This document shows positions 30,192 to 39,170 of a stretch of DNA of 64,000 bases, piece after piece. A program made the translations under genes and the position numbers. Below the pieces are notes generated by a model. The model had not been told where the DNA came from. It saw only the letters and a program-made list of their open reading frames with translations, and ran no database searches. This DNA comes from Acinetobacter dispersus (GTDB lineage: Bacteria; Pseudomonadota; Gammaproteobacteria; Pseudomonadales; Moraxellaceae): positions 2,294,001 through 2,358,000 of the forward strand of contig NZ_CP041970.1 in NCBI RefSeq assembly GCF_009884975.1, written 5' to 3'. Numbering within the stretch: position 1 is the first letter of the stretch; every line of letters starts with the position of its first letter.

Positions 30192-31220
30192 TTAAGCGAG
30201 TTCTTTACGAACAATTTCTGCACCTGCACTTAATGCATTCAGCTTGCCACGTGCAACATCACGCGCCAAAGGTGCCATACCACAGTTGGTTGATGGATAC
30301 AGCTTATCTGCATCGACAAACTGAAGTGCTTTACGTAAGGTATCGGCAACTTCTTCTGGCGTTTCAACCGTGTTGCTCGCCACGTCAATCGCACCAACCA
30401 TCACCTTTTTACCGCGAATCAATTCAATCAGATCCATCGGCACACGTGAGTTATGACATTCGAGCGAGATGATATCAAGTTTTGATTGTTGTAGCTTTGG
30501 AAAAGCTTCTTCATATTGGCGCCATTCAGAGCCGAGGGTCTTTTTCCAATCGGTATTAGCTTTGATGCCGTAACCATAGCAAATGTGCACCGCAGTTTCA
30601 CACTTCAAACCTTCAAGCGCACGTTCTAAAGTCGCAACACCCCAGTCATTCACTTCATCAAAGAACACATTAAAAGCAGGTTCATCGAATTGAATAATAT
30701 CCACACCCGCCGCTTCTAACTCTTTCGCTTCTTCATTCAGGATTTTGGCAAATTCCCATGCCAATTTTTCACGGCTTTTATAATGTGCATCATACAGCGT
30801 ATCAATCATGGTCATTGGACCTGGCAACGCCCATTTGATTGGTTGATTGGTTTGCTGACGTAAAAACTTGGCATCTTCAACAAAAACTGGCTTTTGACGC
30901 GATACCGCACCGACTACAGTCGGAACACTGGCATCATAACGATTACGAATTCGCACCGTCTCGCGTTTCTCAAAATCAACACCCGTAAGATGCTCAATAA
31001 ATGTCGTCACAAAGTGCTGACGGGTTTGTTCGCCATCACTAACAATATCAATGCCCGCCACTTGCTGTTCATGCAAAGACAAACGCAAAGCATCCTGTTT
31101 ACCTTCAATCAGACCCTGCTCTTGCAATTTCCATGGTGACCAAAGCTTTTCAGGCTCTGCCAGCCAAGACGGTTTCGGTAAGCTACCCGCAGTCGACGTT
31201 GGTAATAATCTTTTCATCAT
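30192..31220 (-). CDS. mesD: Folate-independent methionine synthase MesD (core MetE type)
   Basis: Protein of about 342 residues related only to the C-terminal catalytic half of cobalamin-independent MetE, so it lacks the folate-binding N-terminal half. Zinc and homocysteine ligand segments are visible: VHICYG, SLECHNSR and TNCGMAP. Core-MetE proteins were divided into the families MesA to MesD. MesD, described in Acinetobacter, needs the DUF1852 partner MesX and oxygen. That partner is encoded immediately upstream (25-base gap), which supports the MesD assignment. The methyl donor is unknown to me. Start: ATGATG preceded by AAGG; an earlier TTG is rejected. Confidence 0.88.
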   Translation of the reverse strand: MMKRLLPTSTAGSLPKPSWLAEPEKLWSPWKLQEQGLIEGKQDALRLSLHEQQVAGIDIVSDGEQTRQHFVTTFIEHLTGVDFEKRETVRIRNRYDASVPTVVGAVSRQKPVFVEDAKFLRQQTNQPIKWALPGPMTMIDTLYDAHYKSREKLAWEFAKILNEEAKELEAAGVDIIQFDEPAFNVFFDEVNDWGVATLERALEGLKCETAVHICYGYGIKANTDWKKTLGSEWRQYEEAFPKLQQSKLDIISLECHNSRVPMDLIELIRGKKVMVGAIDVASNTVETPEEVADTLRKALQFVDADKLYPSTNCGMAPLARDVARGKLNALSAGAEIVRKELA

Positions 31221-31244
31221 CAATAACCTTATATTTTCAATAAA

Positions 31245-32258
31245 TTAGTGCGCGTAACTTTTTTGCGAGTTGCTTTGTGCTGCATAACTGGCAGACCACT
31301 GTTCCAGAATGTTTCGGTATGGTTTGATGAATTGTTCTTCAACAAATTTCCCTTGTTCAATCGCCAAACGGCTGCGCTCTTCTCGGTCATATACAATGCG
31401 AGTCAGTGAATAATCTTGGTTCTTCAAACTTGGTTGATAAGACTTTCCTGCTGAAGAGTTCGCATTGTAAATTTCAGGTCGGTAAATCTTTTGGAACGTT
31501 TCCATGGTGCTGATGGTGCTAATCAATTCAAGATTGGTGTAGTCTGCCAGCAAATCTCCAGAGAAATAGAAAGCCAACGGCGCAACGCTATTTGGCGGCA
31601 TGAAATAACGAACCTTTAAACCCATTTTTTGGAAATATTCATCTGTTAATGAATATTCATCTTGCAGGTACTCGACACCCAACACAGGATGCTGATTTTC
31701 AGTACGTTGATACACCTTGCTGCTCGAAACACTGAGGCAAATCACAGGTGGCTTGTTAAAGTTTGCCTTGTAAGTCTCTGACTCAATAAAGCTCTTAAAC
31801 AAGTTGCCATGTAAGTCGCCGAAGTTCTCTGGTGTGCTAAATCCAGACTGATTCTTATTATGGTCAAGCAATAGCACACTGAAATCATAGTCACGTACAT
31901 AAGAAGAGAAATTGTTGCCCACAATACCTTCAATACGTTCATTGGTTTTTTGATCAACAATATTGGTTTTCAAGATTTCAATTAAAGGAAGCGCATTGGC
32001 ATTGCTTGCTGCATCCACCTTCATTTCAACCGAAATGATTTCCAGCTCAACTTTATAACGATCAGCCAAAGGATTATCCCAATGCGCCAAAGCATTAAAG
32101 CGATTGTCGATCATCTTTAAGGTGTTGTGCAGATTCTGTTGGCGACTCTCGCCTCTTGCCAAATTCGCAAAGTTGGTTGTGATACGTGTATTTTCTGATG
32201 GCGTGTAGTTCTCATCAAAATCAATACGTTTAATCGTAAATGCAAACTCTTTACTCAT
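31245..32258 (-). CDS. mesX: MesX (DUF1852), partner of MesD
   Basis: DUF1852-family protein of 337 residues with no signal peptide or membrane helix. The N-terminus reads EFAFTIKRIDFDENYTPSE; later conserved-looking stretches are FSSYVRDYDFSVLLLDHNKN and RYFMPPNSVAPL. In the MesD system this protein is required for methionine synthesis together with oxygen; its chemistry is not settled. It is first in the mesX-mesD-flavin reductase transcript and has a MetR-type operator just upstream of a candidate promoter. Confidence 0.88.
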   Translation of the reverse strand: MSKEFAFTIKRIDFDENYTPSENTRITTNFANLARGESRQQNLHNTLKMIDNRFNALAHWDNPLADRYKVELEIISVEMKVDAASNANALPLIEILKTNIVDQKTNERIEGIVGNNFSSYVRDYDFSVLLLDHNKNQSGFSTPENFGDLHGNLFKSFIESETYKANFNKPPVICLSVSSSKVYQRTENQHPVLGVEYLQDEYSLTDEYFQKMGLKVRYFMPPNSVAPLAFYFSGDLLADYTNLELISTISTMETFQKIYRPEIYNANSSAGKSYQPSLKNQDYSLTRIVYDREERSRLAIEQGKFVEEQFIKPYRNILEQWSASYAAQSNSQKSYAH

Positions 32259-32331
32259 TTTAATCTGCCACCCTAATTTCCGAGATAAATCTAAATTTCT
32301 TTATAGAGTGATTTATACCGCAATCATTAGC

Positions 32332-32375
32332 TGAATAAAAATGATTTAATCTAACCTCAAAATGAATGAAATTCA
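32332..32375 (-). promoter_or_regulatory. MetR-type operator and candidate mesX promoter
   Basis: TGAATGAAATTCA at 32,363-32,375 fits the MetR consensus TGAAnnnnnTTCA exactly. On the minus strand it sits two bases upstream of a -35-like TTGAGG (32,355-32,360), followed after 17 bp by TATTCA (32,332-32,337). An activator site abutting a weak -35 is the usual layout for LysR-type control, so homocysteine-responsive activation by MetR is the likely reading. Confidence 0.65.
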
Positions 32376-32389
32376 TGTTGTGAAATTCA

Positions 32390-32459
32390 CTAAGGTGAAA
32401 ATTGCTCAACAAGGTCTGTACAATCAGGCGGACAGTAGAGCTCAGCCCGATCACCTTAG
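32390..32459 (-). repeat. Nested inverted repeat upstream of mesX
   Basis: CTAAGGTGA (32,390-32,398) and TCACCTTAG (32,451-32,459) are perfect 9-bp inverted arms 52 bases apart. Within the interval GCTC (32,404-32,407) can pair with GAGC (32,438-32,441), and CTGT (32,415-32,418) with ACAG (32,432-32,435), giving three nested stems. It lies upstream of the MetR-linked promoter but downstream of another possible promoter (TATAAA near 32,515 on the minus strand). It may therefore be a DNA operator or a structured leader. Confidence 0.5.
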
Positions 32460-32560
32460 GAAAAATTTGCTGCTTTCCGTTGAAGTGAAATCATTAAATA
32501 AAGTCACAAAGAAAGTTTTATAATCAGTTTTATTTGTCACAACATAACCGATGAGCTATA

Positions 32561-32587
32561 AAAAAACCGCCTTTTCTCGCGGTTTAA
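32561..32587 (-). terminator. Terminator of the GNAT gene
   Basis: Stem AAACCGC / GCGGTTT (32,564-32,585) with an eight-base loop. On the minus strand it is followed by a T run, about 40 bases past the acetyltransferase stop. Confidence 0.8.
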
Positions 32588-32626
32588 AACAGAACTCAAC
32601 CTACACACTTGGTTAAGATTCTGGAA

Positions 32627-33067
32627 TTAATGCAAATTTTTCCGATATTGGATAAATCCTGCATTCACGGCCATGCTATCGTAAAGCATTCGTGCTTGGT
32701 AATTGGTTTCATGAGTTAGCCAATAAACACGTGAACATTCTCTTTCAGCCGCCTTTTGGTAAACAGCTTCTATCAACTTACGACCTAAACCTTTTATCCG
32801 TGAATGTTGATCAACAAATAAATCCTGTAAATAACAGTAATCACCTGTAGTCCACGTACTTCGATGAAAAATAAAATGCACAAAGCCAATCAAAGTATCT
32901 TGATCCCCCACCACTAGACAGTACATATCTTCATTTGGATCAAGTAATCGAGAAAATGTTTTTTCCGTCACCTTATGATCAATCTCGACCTTATAGAAAG
33001 CCTGATAGCCTTGCCATAACAACAACCAGTTTTGATAATCTTGCTGCTCAAGCGCTCTGAGCTTCAT
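32627..33067 (-). CDS. GNAT family N-acetyltransferase
   Basis: Acetyl-CoA-dependent acetyltransferase of 146 residues. The GNAT fold is seen in LIGFVHFIFHRSTW (beta4), YLQDLFVDQHSRIKGLGRKLIEAVYQKA (beta4-alpha3 with the acetyl-CoA loop RIKGLG) and YWLTHETNYQARMLYDSM. The TWTTGDYCYLQDLFV stretch resembles polyamine-type acetyltransferases, but the substrate is not certain. Monocistronic by position: a terminator lies downstream, and the upstream region diverges toward mqo. Confidence 0.88.
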   Translation of the reverse strand: MKLRALEQQDYQNWLLLWQGYQAFYKVEIDHKVTEKTFSRLLDPNEDMYCLVVGDQDTLIGFVHFIFHRSTWTTGDYCYLQDLFVDQHSRIKGLGRKLIEAVYQKAAERECSRVYWLTHETNYQARMLYDSMAVNAGFIQYRKNLH

Positions 33068-33480
33068 GCCAGTGCCTCCATATTAGGATGGTGTCTAAAC
33101 ATCATAGTTTTGTCTTTTATAAAGCCGAGTGCCAATTTAAACTTTTCATCTAGACCAATTTTTTGATAATTCAATCCGCTCATTTGGTCAAAATGTGACT
33201 GATCTCTCTAAACCATAAGTCTAAGATTTACTAGAACTTCCTACAACTTTCACACAATAAATCATCAAAGTCGGCTTGATTTGTACATTTTGAAACATTA
33301 GTTCAACCAAAATACCGTCTAAATTAAAGTAAAATTCATGAACTAACTTCTTCAACATCAGTGTTAAGGCGATCCCTTGCCGTACTGATGTGCCTTTATT
33401 GCGCCTGTATCATCATTTAAATTCTTTCTCTCTATATCGCTTGTCATATAGAGCGTCATTTAATTTTTAAGGTAAATTGA
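33068..33480. promoter_or_regulatory. Intergenic region upstream of mqo with inverted repeats
   Basis: 413 bases between the divergent GNAT and mqo genes. Two structures stand out. TTAGTTCA (33,298-33,305) and TGAACTAA (33,339-33,346) form an inverted pair that could be operator halves. CTCTATAT (33,430-33,437) and ATATAGAG (33,446-33,453) form a perfect 8-bp hairpin 27 bases before the mqo start, probably in its 5' untranslated region. No ORF and no clear -35/-10 pair are seen. Confidence 0.45.
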
Positions 33481-35121
33481 ATGAAAAAATTTTGGAAATA
33501 TTTATTAGTACTACTCGTAGTATTAATTATTATTGCAATTGCCTTTCTTTTTAGACCAGTTGCGTCTAAGGCAATTAAAACCACCAGTAACGAACCAACT
33601 GTCGATGTTGTACTCATCGGCGGCGGGATCATGAGTGCCACTTTAGGTACTTACCTCAACGAATTACAACCCGACTGGAATATCCGCATGTATGAACGTC
33701 TTGATGCTGTTGCACAAGAAAGTTCAAACGGTTTTAACAACGCGGGTACAGGCCACTCAGGCTTTATGGAAATGAACTATACCGAAGAAAAAGACGGTAA
33801 AATGGACATTTCTAAAGCTGTAAACGTGGCAGGTCAGTTTGAAATTGCCAAACAGTTCTGGGCATACCAAGTGAAGCAAGGTGTACTCGAAACACCAAAT
33901 ACCTTCATTAACCCAGTACCACACATTGCTTTTGTATGGGGCGATAACGTGAATTTCATGGAAAAGCGTTATGCTGCCATGGTTCAAAATCCGTTATTCG
34001 CTGGTATGAAATTGAGTGAAGACAAAGCTGAAATTCAACAATGGGCACCATTGGTGATGGACGGTCGTGATCCTCAACAAAAAGTGGCTGCAACTCGTAT
34101 GGACGTTGGTTCTGACGTGAACTACGGTGCAATCACCAAGCAGTTGATTGGCAACCTTGAAAAGAGTCCAAACTTCAAACTCAGCACTTCAACTGAAGTG
34201 ACGGGTATCAGCAAAAACGATGACAACACATGGTCTGTGGCTTTCAAAGATTTGAAATCTGGCAAAGTTGATCATGTGAAAACACGTTTTGTGTTTATTG
34301 GTGCAGGCGGTGCTGCAATTAAATTATTGCAAATGACTGGCTTACCAGAAGCGCAACAATATGCTGGCTTCCCTGTAGGCGGTGAGTTCCTTGTAACTGA
34401 CAACCCAGCAGTAACGGCAAAACACACAGCTAAAGTCTATGGTCGTGCTGATCTTGGTGCGCCTCCAATGTCTGTTCCACATATCGATACTCGTTATATT
34501 GACGGTAAAAAATATGTGTTGTTTGGCCCATTCGCAACTTATTCAAACAAGTTCCTGAAAAATGGTTCACAGCTTGATTTGCTTGCATCAACCAACAAAA
34601 ACAACGTGTTGCCTATGGCTGCAATTGGTCTACAAAATGCTGATCTTGTTCAGTACCTCGTAAGCCAAGTGTTAATGTCTGATGCAGATCGTTTCAATGA
34701 GTTGAAAAAATACTACCCTGAAGCTGATCCAAAAGACTGGCATTTACAACAAGGTGGTCAACGCGTTCAGATCATCAAGAAAGAGCCAGGCAAACCTGCT
34801 AAATTGCAATTCGGTACAGAAATCTTTGCATCTAAAGATAAGTCTGTAACTGCATTGCTAGGTGCTTCTCCGGGTGCGTCTACATCACCTTACATCATGC
34901 TTAACTTGCTTGAAAAAGCATTCCCTGAGCAAACTAAAGGTGTATGGAATGACAAATTGCATGAGATCGTACGTTCTTATGGTAAAGACCTTTCAACAGA
35001 TCCAGCGTTGTTAGATCAAATCCGTCAGTACTCAAGTTCAACTTTGGGCTTGAACTATACGACTCCAGCAAACTTAGTTCCTGCTAAGAAAGTTGTTAAA
35101 GCTGAAGCTGTTGCTCAATAA
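33481..35121 (+). CDS. mqo: Malate:quinone oxidoreductase
   Basis: Peripheral-membrane FAD enzyme oxidising malate to oxaloacetate with electrons to quinone; 546 residues. An unusually clear hydrophobic N-terminal helix (about 5-24) looks like a membrane anchor. The FAD dinucleotide motif follows ([16 protein letters not shown], about 41-56), then [15 protein letters not shown] near 83, typical of Mqo. A C-terminal Ala/Lys/Val tail follows [16 protein letters not shown] sits ten bases before the ATG, and a terminator follows. It replaces or complements NAD-malate dehydrogenase in the TCA cycle. Confidence 0.95.
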   Translation: MKKFWKYLLVLLVVLIIIAIAFLFRPVASKAIKTTSNEPTVDVVLIGGGIMSATLGTYLNELQPDWNIRMYERLDAVAQESSNGFNNAGTGHSGFMEMNYTEEKDGKMDISKAVNVAGQFEIAKQFWAYQVKQGVLETPNTFINPVPHIAFVWGDNVNFMEKRYAAMVQNPLFAGMKLSEDKAEIQQWAPLVMDGRDPQQKVAATRMDVGSDVNYGAITKQLIGNLEKSPNFKLSTSTEVTGISKNDDNTWSVAFKDLKSGKVDHVKTRFVFIGAGGAAIKLLQMTGLPEAQQYAGFPVGGEFLVTDNPAVTAKHTAKVYGRADLGAPPMSVPHIDTRYIDGKKYVLFGPFATYSNKFLKNGSQLDLLASTNKNNVLPMAAIGLQNADLVQYLVSQVLMSDADRFNELKKYYPEADPKDWHLQQGGQRVQIIKKEPGKPAKLQFGTEIFASKDKSVTALLGASPGASTSPYIMLNLLEKAFPEQTKGVWNDKLHEIVRSYGKDLSTDPALLDQIRQYSSSTLGLNYTTPANLVPAKKVVKAEAVAQ

Positions 35122-35138
35122 GTAACGCTAAGCACATC

Positions 35139-35170
35139 AAAAAGGGAGGAGTTTCAGCTCTTCCCTTTTT
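35139..35170 (+). terminator. Intrinsic terminator of mqo
   Basis: Stem AAAAGGGAGGAG / CTCTTCCCTTTT with a short loop and T run, 18 bases after the stop. Confidence 0.85.
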
Positions 35171-35200
35171 CTTTATTTGTATGTTTTAAATCTACGCCTT

Positions 35201-36442
35201 ATGTCCTCTGCTGTACCTCATTCTGCTTTTGCTGCATTTGCCAGTCGTGACTTCACATTATTGACCGTCAATCAATGCTGCCTGACTTTTGCGGTGCTGA
35301 TTCAAGAAGTCCTAATCGCGTATTATCTGTATCAAATTACCAAGAATCCGCTTATCCTCGGCTTGGTCGGGATCATGGATTTTTTACCATTTCTCGTCCT
35401 CTCTTTATGGGGTGGTTATATTGCTGACCGTTTTAATCGTCAGCGTATTTTGCAGATCAGCTTTAGCTTTGCCATTCCCTTATCGATTGCTTTGTGGATA
35501 AGTTTTGATCTTTTCCACACCCAAACCATCAGTGCAAATTTATTATTAATCTCATCCTTGAGTATTTTATTTCTATTTGGCTGTATTCGCGGTATATACA
35601 GTCCCTGCTTTAATTCTTTACGTCCTTTTGTCGTACCCGAACATTTGTATACCAATGCAGCAACATGGACCAGCATGTGTTGGCAAGCCAGTGGCATTCT
35701 TGCACCCGTCATTGGGGGCTTCCTGTTGGCTCATTTGGATTTAGATATTACTTTTAGCGTCATCGTGGCACTTTTTTTCAGTGGTAGTATTGCCCTCTGG
35801 TGTTTGCAAAAACGAGATTTCCCGCAAATCCAAACAGAGTCAGTAACTCAGAGTCTAAAAGAAGCGCTGCATTTTATTTTTAAAACTAAAATTATTTTTT
35901 GGGCCATGTTTCTCGATCTGAGCTCAGTTTTTTTTGGTGGCATCATCGCGCTATTGCCAATTTTTGCCCAAGATGTTTTACATATCGGTGCTGATGGTTT
36001 TGGTCTATTACGCGCGGCACCTGCTTTTGGCGCATTGGTGATGATGATCATTTTAATTCGCTATCCACCAAAATCTAGACCATGGCAGATGATGCTCATA
36101 GCAGTGACAGGCTTTGGCCTCTGTACTTTATTATTTGCTGTTACCAGACAACTGTATTTTTCTGTCGCAGTTCTCATTATCATGGGAGCATGTGACAGTA
36201 TCAACATAGTCATTCGTCAAACGATTCTGCAACTAATTCCACCCAAGGACATGCTTGGACGTGTAGCTGCCATTAATGGCATCTTTGTCACCTCGAGTAA
36301 TGAGCTTGGTGCGTTACAGTCGAGTGTGATGACGCGCTTTTTCAGCGTGATTCCTGCGATGTTGATGGGTGGTTCACTGTCTTTGCTTTGCGTTGTTTTA
36401 ACTAAGCTCAAGACCAAAGACTTATTTAATTTTCGTTTTTAA
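35201..36442 (+). CDS. MFS transporter (EntS-like multidrug/siderophore-exporter type)
   Basis: Twelve-helix major facilitator of about 413 residues. The loop after helix 2 has LWGGYIADRFNRQRIL, the conserved MFS G-x-L-x-D-R-x-x-R-like motif, and the AFGALVM and PPKDMLGRVAAINGIF segments resemble the MFS_3 (EntS/enterobactin exporter-like) subgroup. The substrate is unknown. The ATG at 35,201 is preferred over an upstream in-frame TTG at 35,177, although no strong ribosome site is seen. A small membrane protein gene follows 42 bases later. Confidence 0.87.
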   Translation: MSSAVPHSAFAAFASRDFTLLTVNQCCLTFAVLIQEVLIAYYLYQITKNPLILGLVGIMDFLPFLVLSLWGGYIADRFNRQRILQISFSFAIPLSIALWISFDLFHTQTISANLLLISSLSILFLFGCIRGIYSPCFNSLRPFVVPEHLYTNAATWTSMCWQASGILAPVIGGFLLAHLDLDITFSVIVALFFSGSIALWCLQKRDFPQIQTESVTQSLKEALHFIFKTKIIFWAMFLDLSSVFFGGIIALLPIFAQDVLHIGADGFGLLRAAPAFGALVMMIILIRYPPKSRPWQMMLIAVTGFGLCTLLFAVTRQLYFSVAVLIIMGACDSINIVIRQTILQLIPPKDMLGRVAAINGIFVTSSNELGALQSSVMTRFFSVIPAMLMGGSLSLLCVVLTKLKTKDLFNFRF

Positions 36443-36484
36443 TTCCCCTATTAAACAAATAGTTATTTTAAAATTCAATGTAAT

Positions 36485-36940
36485 ATGAAACATACTTTGC
36501 CCGCGTCTTCAGGCCTCTCTAAATTTATTATTTTTTCCGTTTTTGTATGGCTGGTCCTGCTGTGGCTGCAATCGACCTATATTGTCATTATCGGTGGACC
36601 TGCCTATCTATTCTGGACCTCATTTGGCCTTTTGGTATTGAATATCCTGAGCTTGCGCCCAACGATTTTAAAAAATCGAATTGCTTTTGTGATCACGGCT
36701 GCCTTGCTGATTTATCTGGTGTTGAACTCGCTGTTTTGCACCTATTTGATGATTGCCTTTTATTGTATTTTCTACCTCTATTCAGATGAATATAAGAATA
36801 AGCGTGCCATTAAATTGATCAGTTTATTCTTGATTATGATCATCTTTGCGGTCTACCAAACCCAATCTCTACATGAACTCAAAAGCCATTATGAAACCTA
36901 TGAAACGGGTGAAACATGGCAAAAATATGGGGCCTTATAA
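36485..36940 (+). CDS. Uncharacterised small membrane protein (151 aa)
   Basis: Not recognised. It has 151 residues with four hydrophobic segments (about 14-34, 36-54, 60-82 and 85-120) and a polar C-terminal tail (LKSHYETYETGETWQKYGAL). It lies 42 bases behind the MFS gene in the same direction and is followed by a strong terminator, so the two are probably co-transcribed. Confidence 0.7.
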   Translation: MKHTLPASSGLSKFIIFSVFVWLVLLWLQSTYIVIIGGPAYLFWTSFGLLVLNILSLRPTILKNRIAFVITAALLIYLVLNSLFCTYLMIAFYCIFYLYSDEYKNKRAIKLISLFLIMIIFAVYQTQSLHELKSHYETYETGETWQKYGAL

Positions 36941-36950
36941 ATTAGGCCAT

Positions 36951-36983
36951 AAAAAAAACCTCACATGCCGTGAGGTTTTTTTA
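36951..36983. terminator. Bidirectional terminator between the 151-aa gene and betT
   Basis: Stem AAAAAAACCTCAC / GTGAGGTTTTTTT with a five-base loop; serves the convergent genes on both sides. Confidence 0.9.
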
Positions 36984-36992
36984 TTTGAACTA

Positions 36993-39053
36993 TTAATCTT
37001 GCGAATCAGGATACAAAGGACGATTCCCGGGACTAATACGATTGATATGCAAGAAGGTCATATGACGCTCGTACTTATCAAGAATGTCGTTAATCACCTG
37101 TTCTTTGGTGTATCCAACCAGATCATTGTCCTGTGAACCCTCATACAAGAAAGTTTCCAGACGGTAGTAGAACTGCTTACCACGTTTACCACGTTCACTG
37201 AAGTTAGGCGCGATATAACGTACAGGCCAGATTTGATAAACGAAGTTATGCTCTTCTTCCAAGTAGATGGTTAAATCTAAATGATAGAGTGCATCATTGT
37301 CTTCCAATGCTGTTTGGGTGACATCGACATGCATGCCACGTTTAACCAGTTCATCGGCAACTGTGCATACTGCTGGCTCACAGACACTATCAAGCATCCG
37401 CTGGGTTTCACTGGTACCTGGATGATGCATCACACGGGCTAAACGCTTTTTCCAGTTCAGGATATCCACGTTTCCGACCACAGGTGCAGCATTCATACTA
37501 CGACTTGCCTTCCGATAATCTTCCAGACGCAAAGACTTGTACAGACCCGCCATGACCAACAACATGACAAAACTAAAGGGTAAGCCCATAATTACCGTAG
37601 CACTTTGCAGCGCGGTAATCCCGTTTGCCATCAGCATTGCCAAGGTGAGCAAACCAATTGCCGTTGCCCAAAACACTCTTAACCAGCGTGGCGCATCATT
37701 ATCAACATTGGAAAATTTAGTGGTGAAGTTCCCTAAAACCAACGCACCAGAATCGGCAGAGGTTACATAGAACAATAGACCTGTAATCGTCGCCACACCT
37801 GCAATAAATGCAAACCACGGATATTGCGCCAATAGGTCATAAAAACCATGTGCAGGATCAGTTAGAACCGTTTGAGCCAGTGCCGTATTGCCTTCAAAAA
37901 TGACGTTATATAAGGCACTGTTTCCAAAAATAGATAACCACGTGATGGTAAACAACAATGGAATAATTAAGGTACCGCAAACAAATTCACGAATGGTACG
38001 GCCACGGGAAATGCGCGCCAAGAACAGACCAACAAAAGGTGACCAAGCCACCCACCATGCCCAGAAGAACAAAGTCCAGCTGTTCATCCAGTCTTTAGGC
38101 TGATCAAAGGCAAAACTTTCCAAGGCCAAACTTGGGAATCGACTGATGTAATCACCAAAGTTTTGTACCAATGCATTGAGTAAGAATCCGGTATTGCCCA
38201 AGAACAATACAAACAACATTAAGCCAATTGCGGCAAAAATATTGATTTCAGATAAAACCTTAATGCCTTTATTGACCCCAGCTGTCACCGAAATAATGGT
38301 AACAATCACAGCAACCAAAATCAGTGCCGACTGAATCAACAGGTTTTCAGGCCAGCCAAATAACACATGCAAACCATAATTGATCTGAACGACGGCAATA
38401 CCACAGGTGGTGGCAATACCAAAGATCGTCCCGATAACCGCTGCAATATCTACACTATGCCCAATTGGACCATCAATTTTTTTACCAAAAATTGGGTAGA
38501 GCGCGGAACGAATGGTCAGTGGCAAGTTATAACGATAACTAAAGTAGCCCAAGGCCATCCCAACCAAGGCATACATGCCCCAACCGGTTAAACCATAGTG
38601 GAATAGCGTCCAAACCATGCCCTGACGCGCAGCTTCATAGGTTTGACCTTCACCCACAGGCGGATTCATATAATGAGATAAAGGTTCTGCAACAGAGAAG
38701 AACATTAAATCTGTTCCGATCCCCGCCGCAAACAACATCGCTGACCAACTGAGTAAGCTAAACTCAGGTTTGGAATGCTTAGGACCAAGTTTGATATCGC
38801 CATAACGTGAGCAAGCAATAAAAACCACAAAGATTAAATACAATGTTGCAGCTAATAGGTAATACCAGCTGAATTTATCACTGACCCAAGCCAGCACCAC
38901 GTTGAGCAAATGGTTGGCAAAATCGTTAAATAAAATCGTAACAAGTGCAAATGTTAAAATAAGTAGAGCTGAAACATAGAAGACCACACGATTTAAATGG
39001 TCTTTATTCGCTAATGTAGCATCATCAACCGCTCTTGGATTATCTGTCGCCAT
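36993..39053 (-). CDS. betT: BCCT choline transporter with long C-terminal domain (BetT type)
   Basis: Choline uptake protein of 686 residues. Twelve hydrophobic helices and the BCCT substrate-box segment WTLFFWAWWVAWSPFVGLFLARISRGR are visible. After helix 12 (about residue 500) there is a cytoplasmic domain of about 180 residues, as in E. coli BetT, where it is needed for osmotic activation. Acinetobacter baylyi is reported to have one osmotically controlled long choline transporter and one short constitutive one; this would be the long form. It is followed (117 bases downstream of the neighbour) by no other gene in the operon. Confidence 0.93.
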   Translation of the reverse strand: MATDNPRAVDDATLANKDHLNRVVFYVSALLILTFALVTILFNDFANHLLNVVLAWVSDKFSWYYLLAATLYLIFVVFIACSRYGDIKLGPKHSKPEFSLLSWSAMLFAAGIGTDLMFFSVAEPLSHYMNPPVGEGQTYEAARQGMVWTLFHYGLTGWGMYALVGMALGYFSYRYNLPLTIRSALYPIFGKKIDGPIGHSVDIAAVIGTIFGIATTCGIAVVQINYGLHVLFGWPENLLIQSALILVAVIVTIISVTAGVNKGIKVLSEINIFAAIGLMLFVLFLGNTGFLLNALVQNFGDYISRFPSLALESFAFDQPKDWMNSWTLFFWAWWVAWSPFVGLFLARISRGRTIREFVCGTLIIPLLFTITWLSIFGNSALYNVIFEGNTALAQTVLTDPAHGFYDLLAQYPWFAFIAGVATITGLLFYVTSADSGALVLGNFTTKFSNVDNDAPRWLRVFWATAIGLLTLAMLMANGITALQSATVIMGLPFSFVMLLVMAGLYKSLRLEDYRKASRSMNAAPVVGNVDILNWKKRLARVMHHPGTSETQRMLDSVCEPAVCTVADELVKRGMHVDVTQTALEDNDALYHLDLTIYLEEEHNFVYQIWPVRYIAPNFSERGKRGKQFYYRLETFLYEGSQDNDLVGYTKEQVINDILDKYERHMTFLHINRISPGNRPLYPDSQD

Positions 39054-39170
39054 ACAATCCTCAGGGAGTTAGAGAAGAAAAAGAAAATATTCATCCACGT
39101 CTTTTCATCACTCGATCAATGAAAAGACATATCTGAATAGAAAATGAAAAACAAAAGTTATTTACCCGAA

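Noticed and set aside
35177..35200. Upstream TTG start for the MFS gene
   Set aside because: It would place the start in the tail of the mqo terminator; the ATG at 35,201 gives a normal N-terminus.
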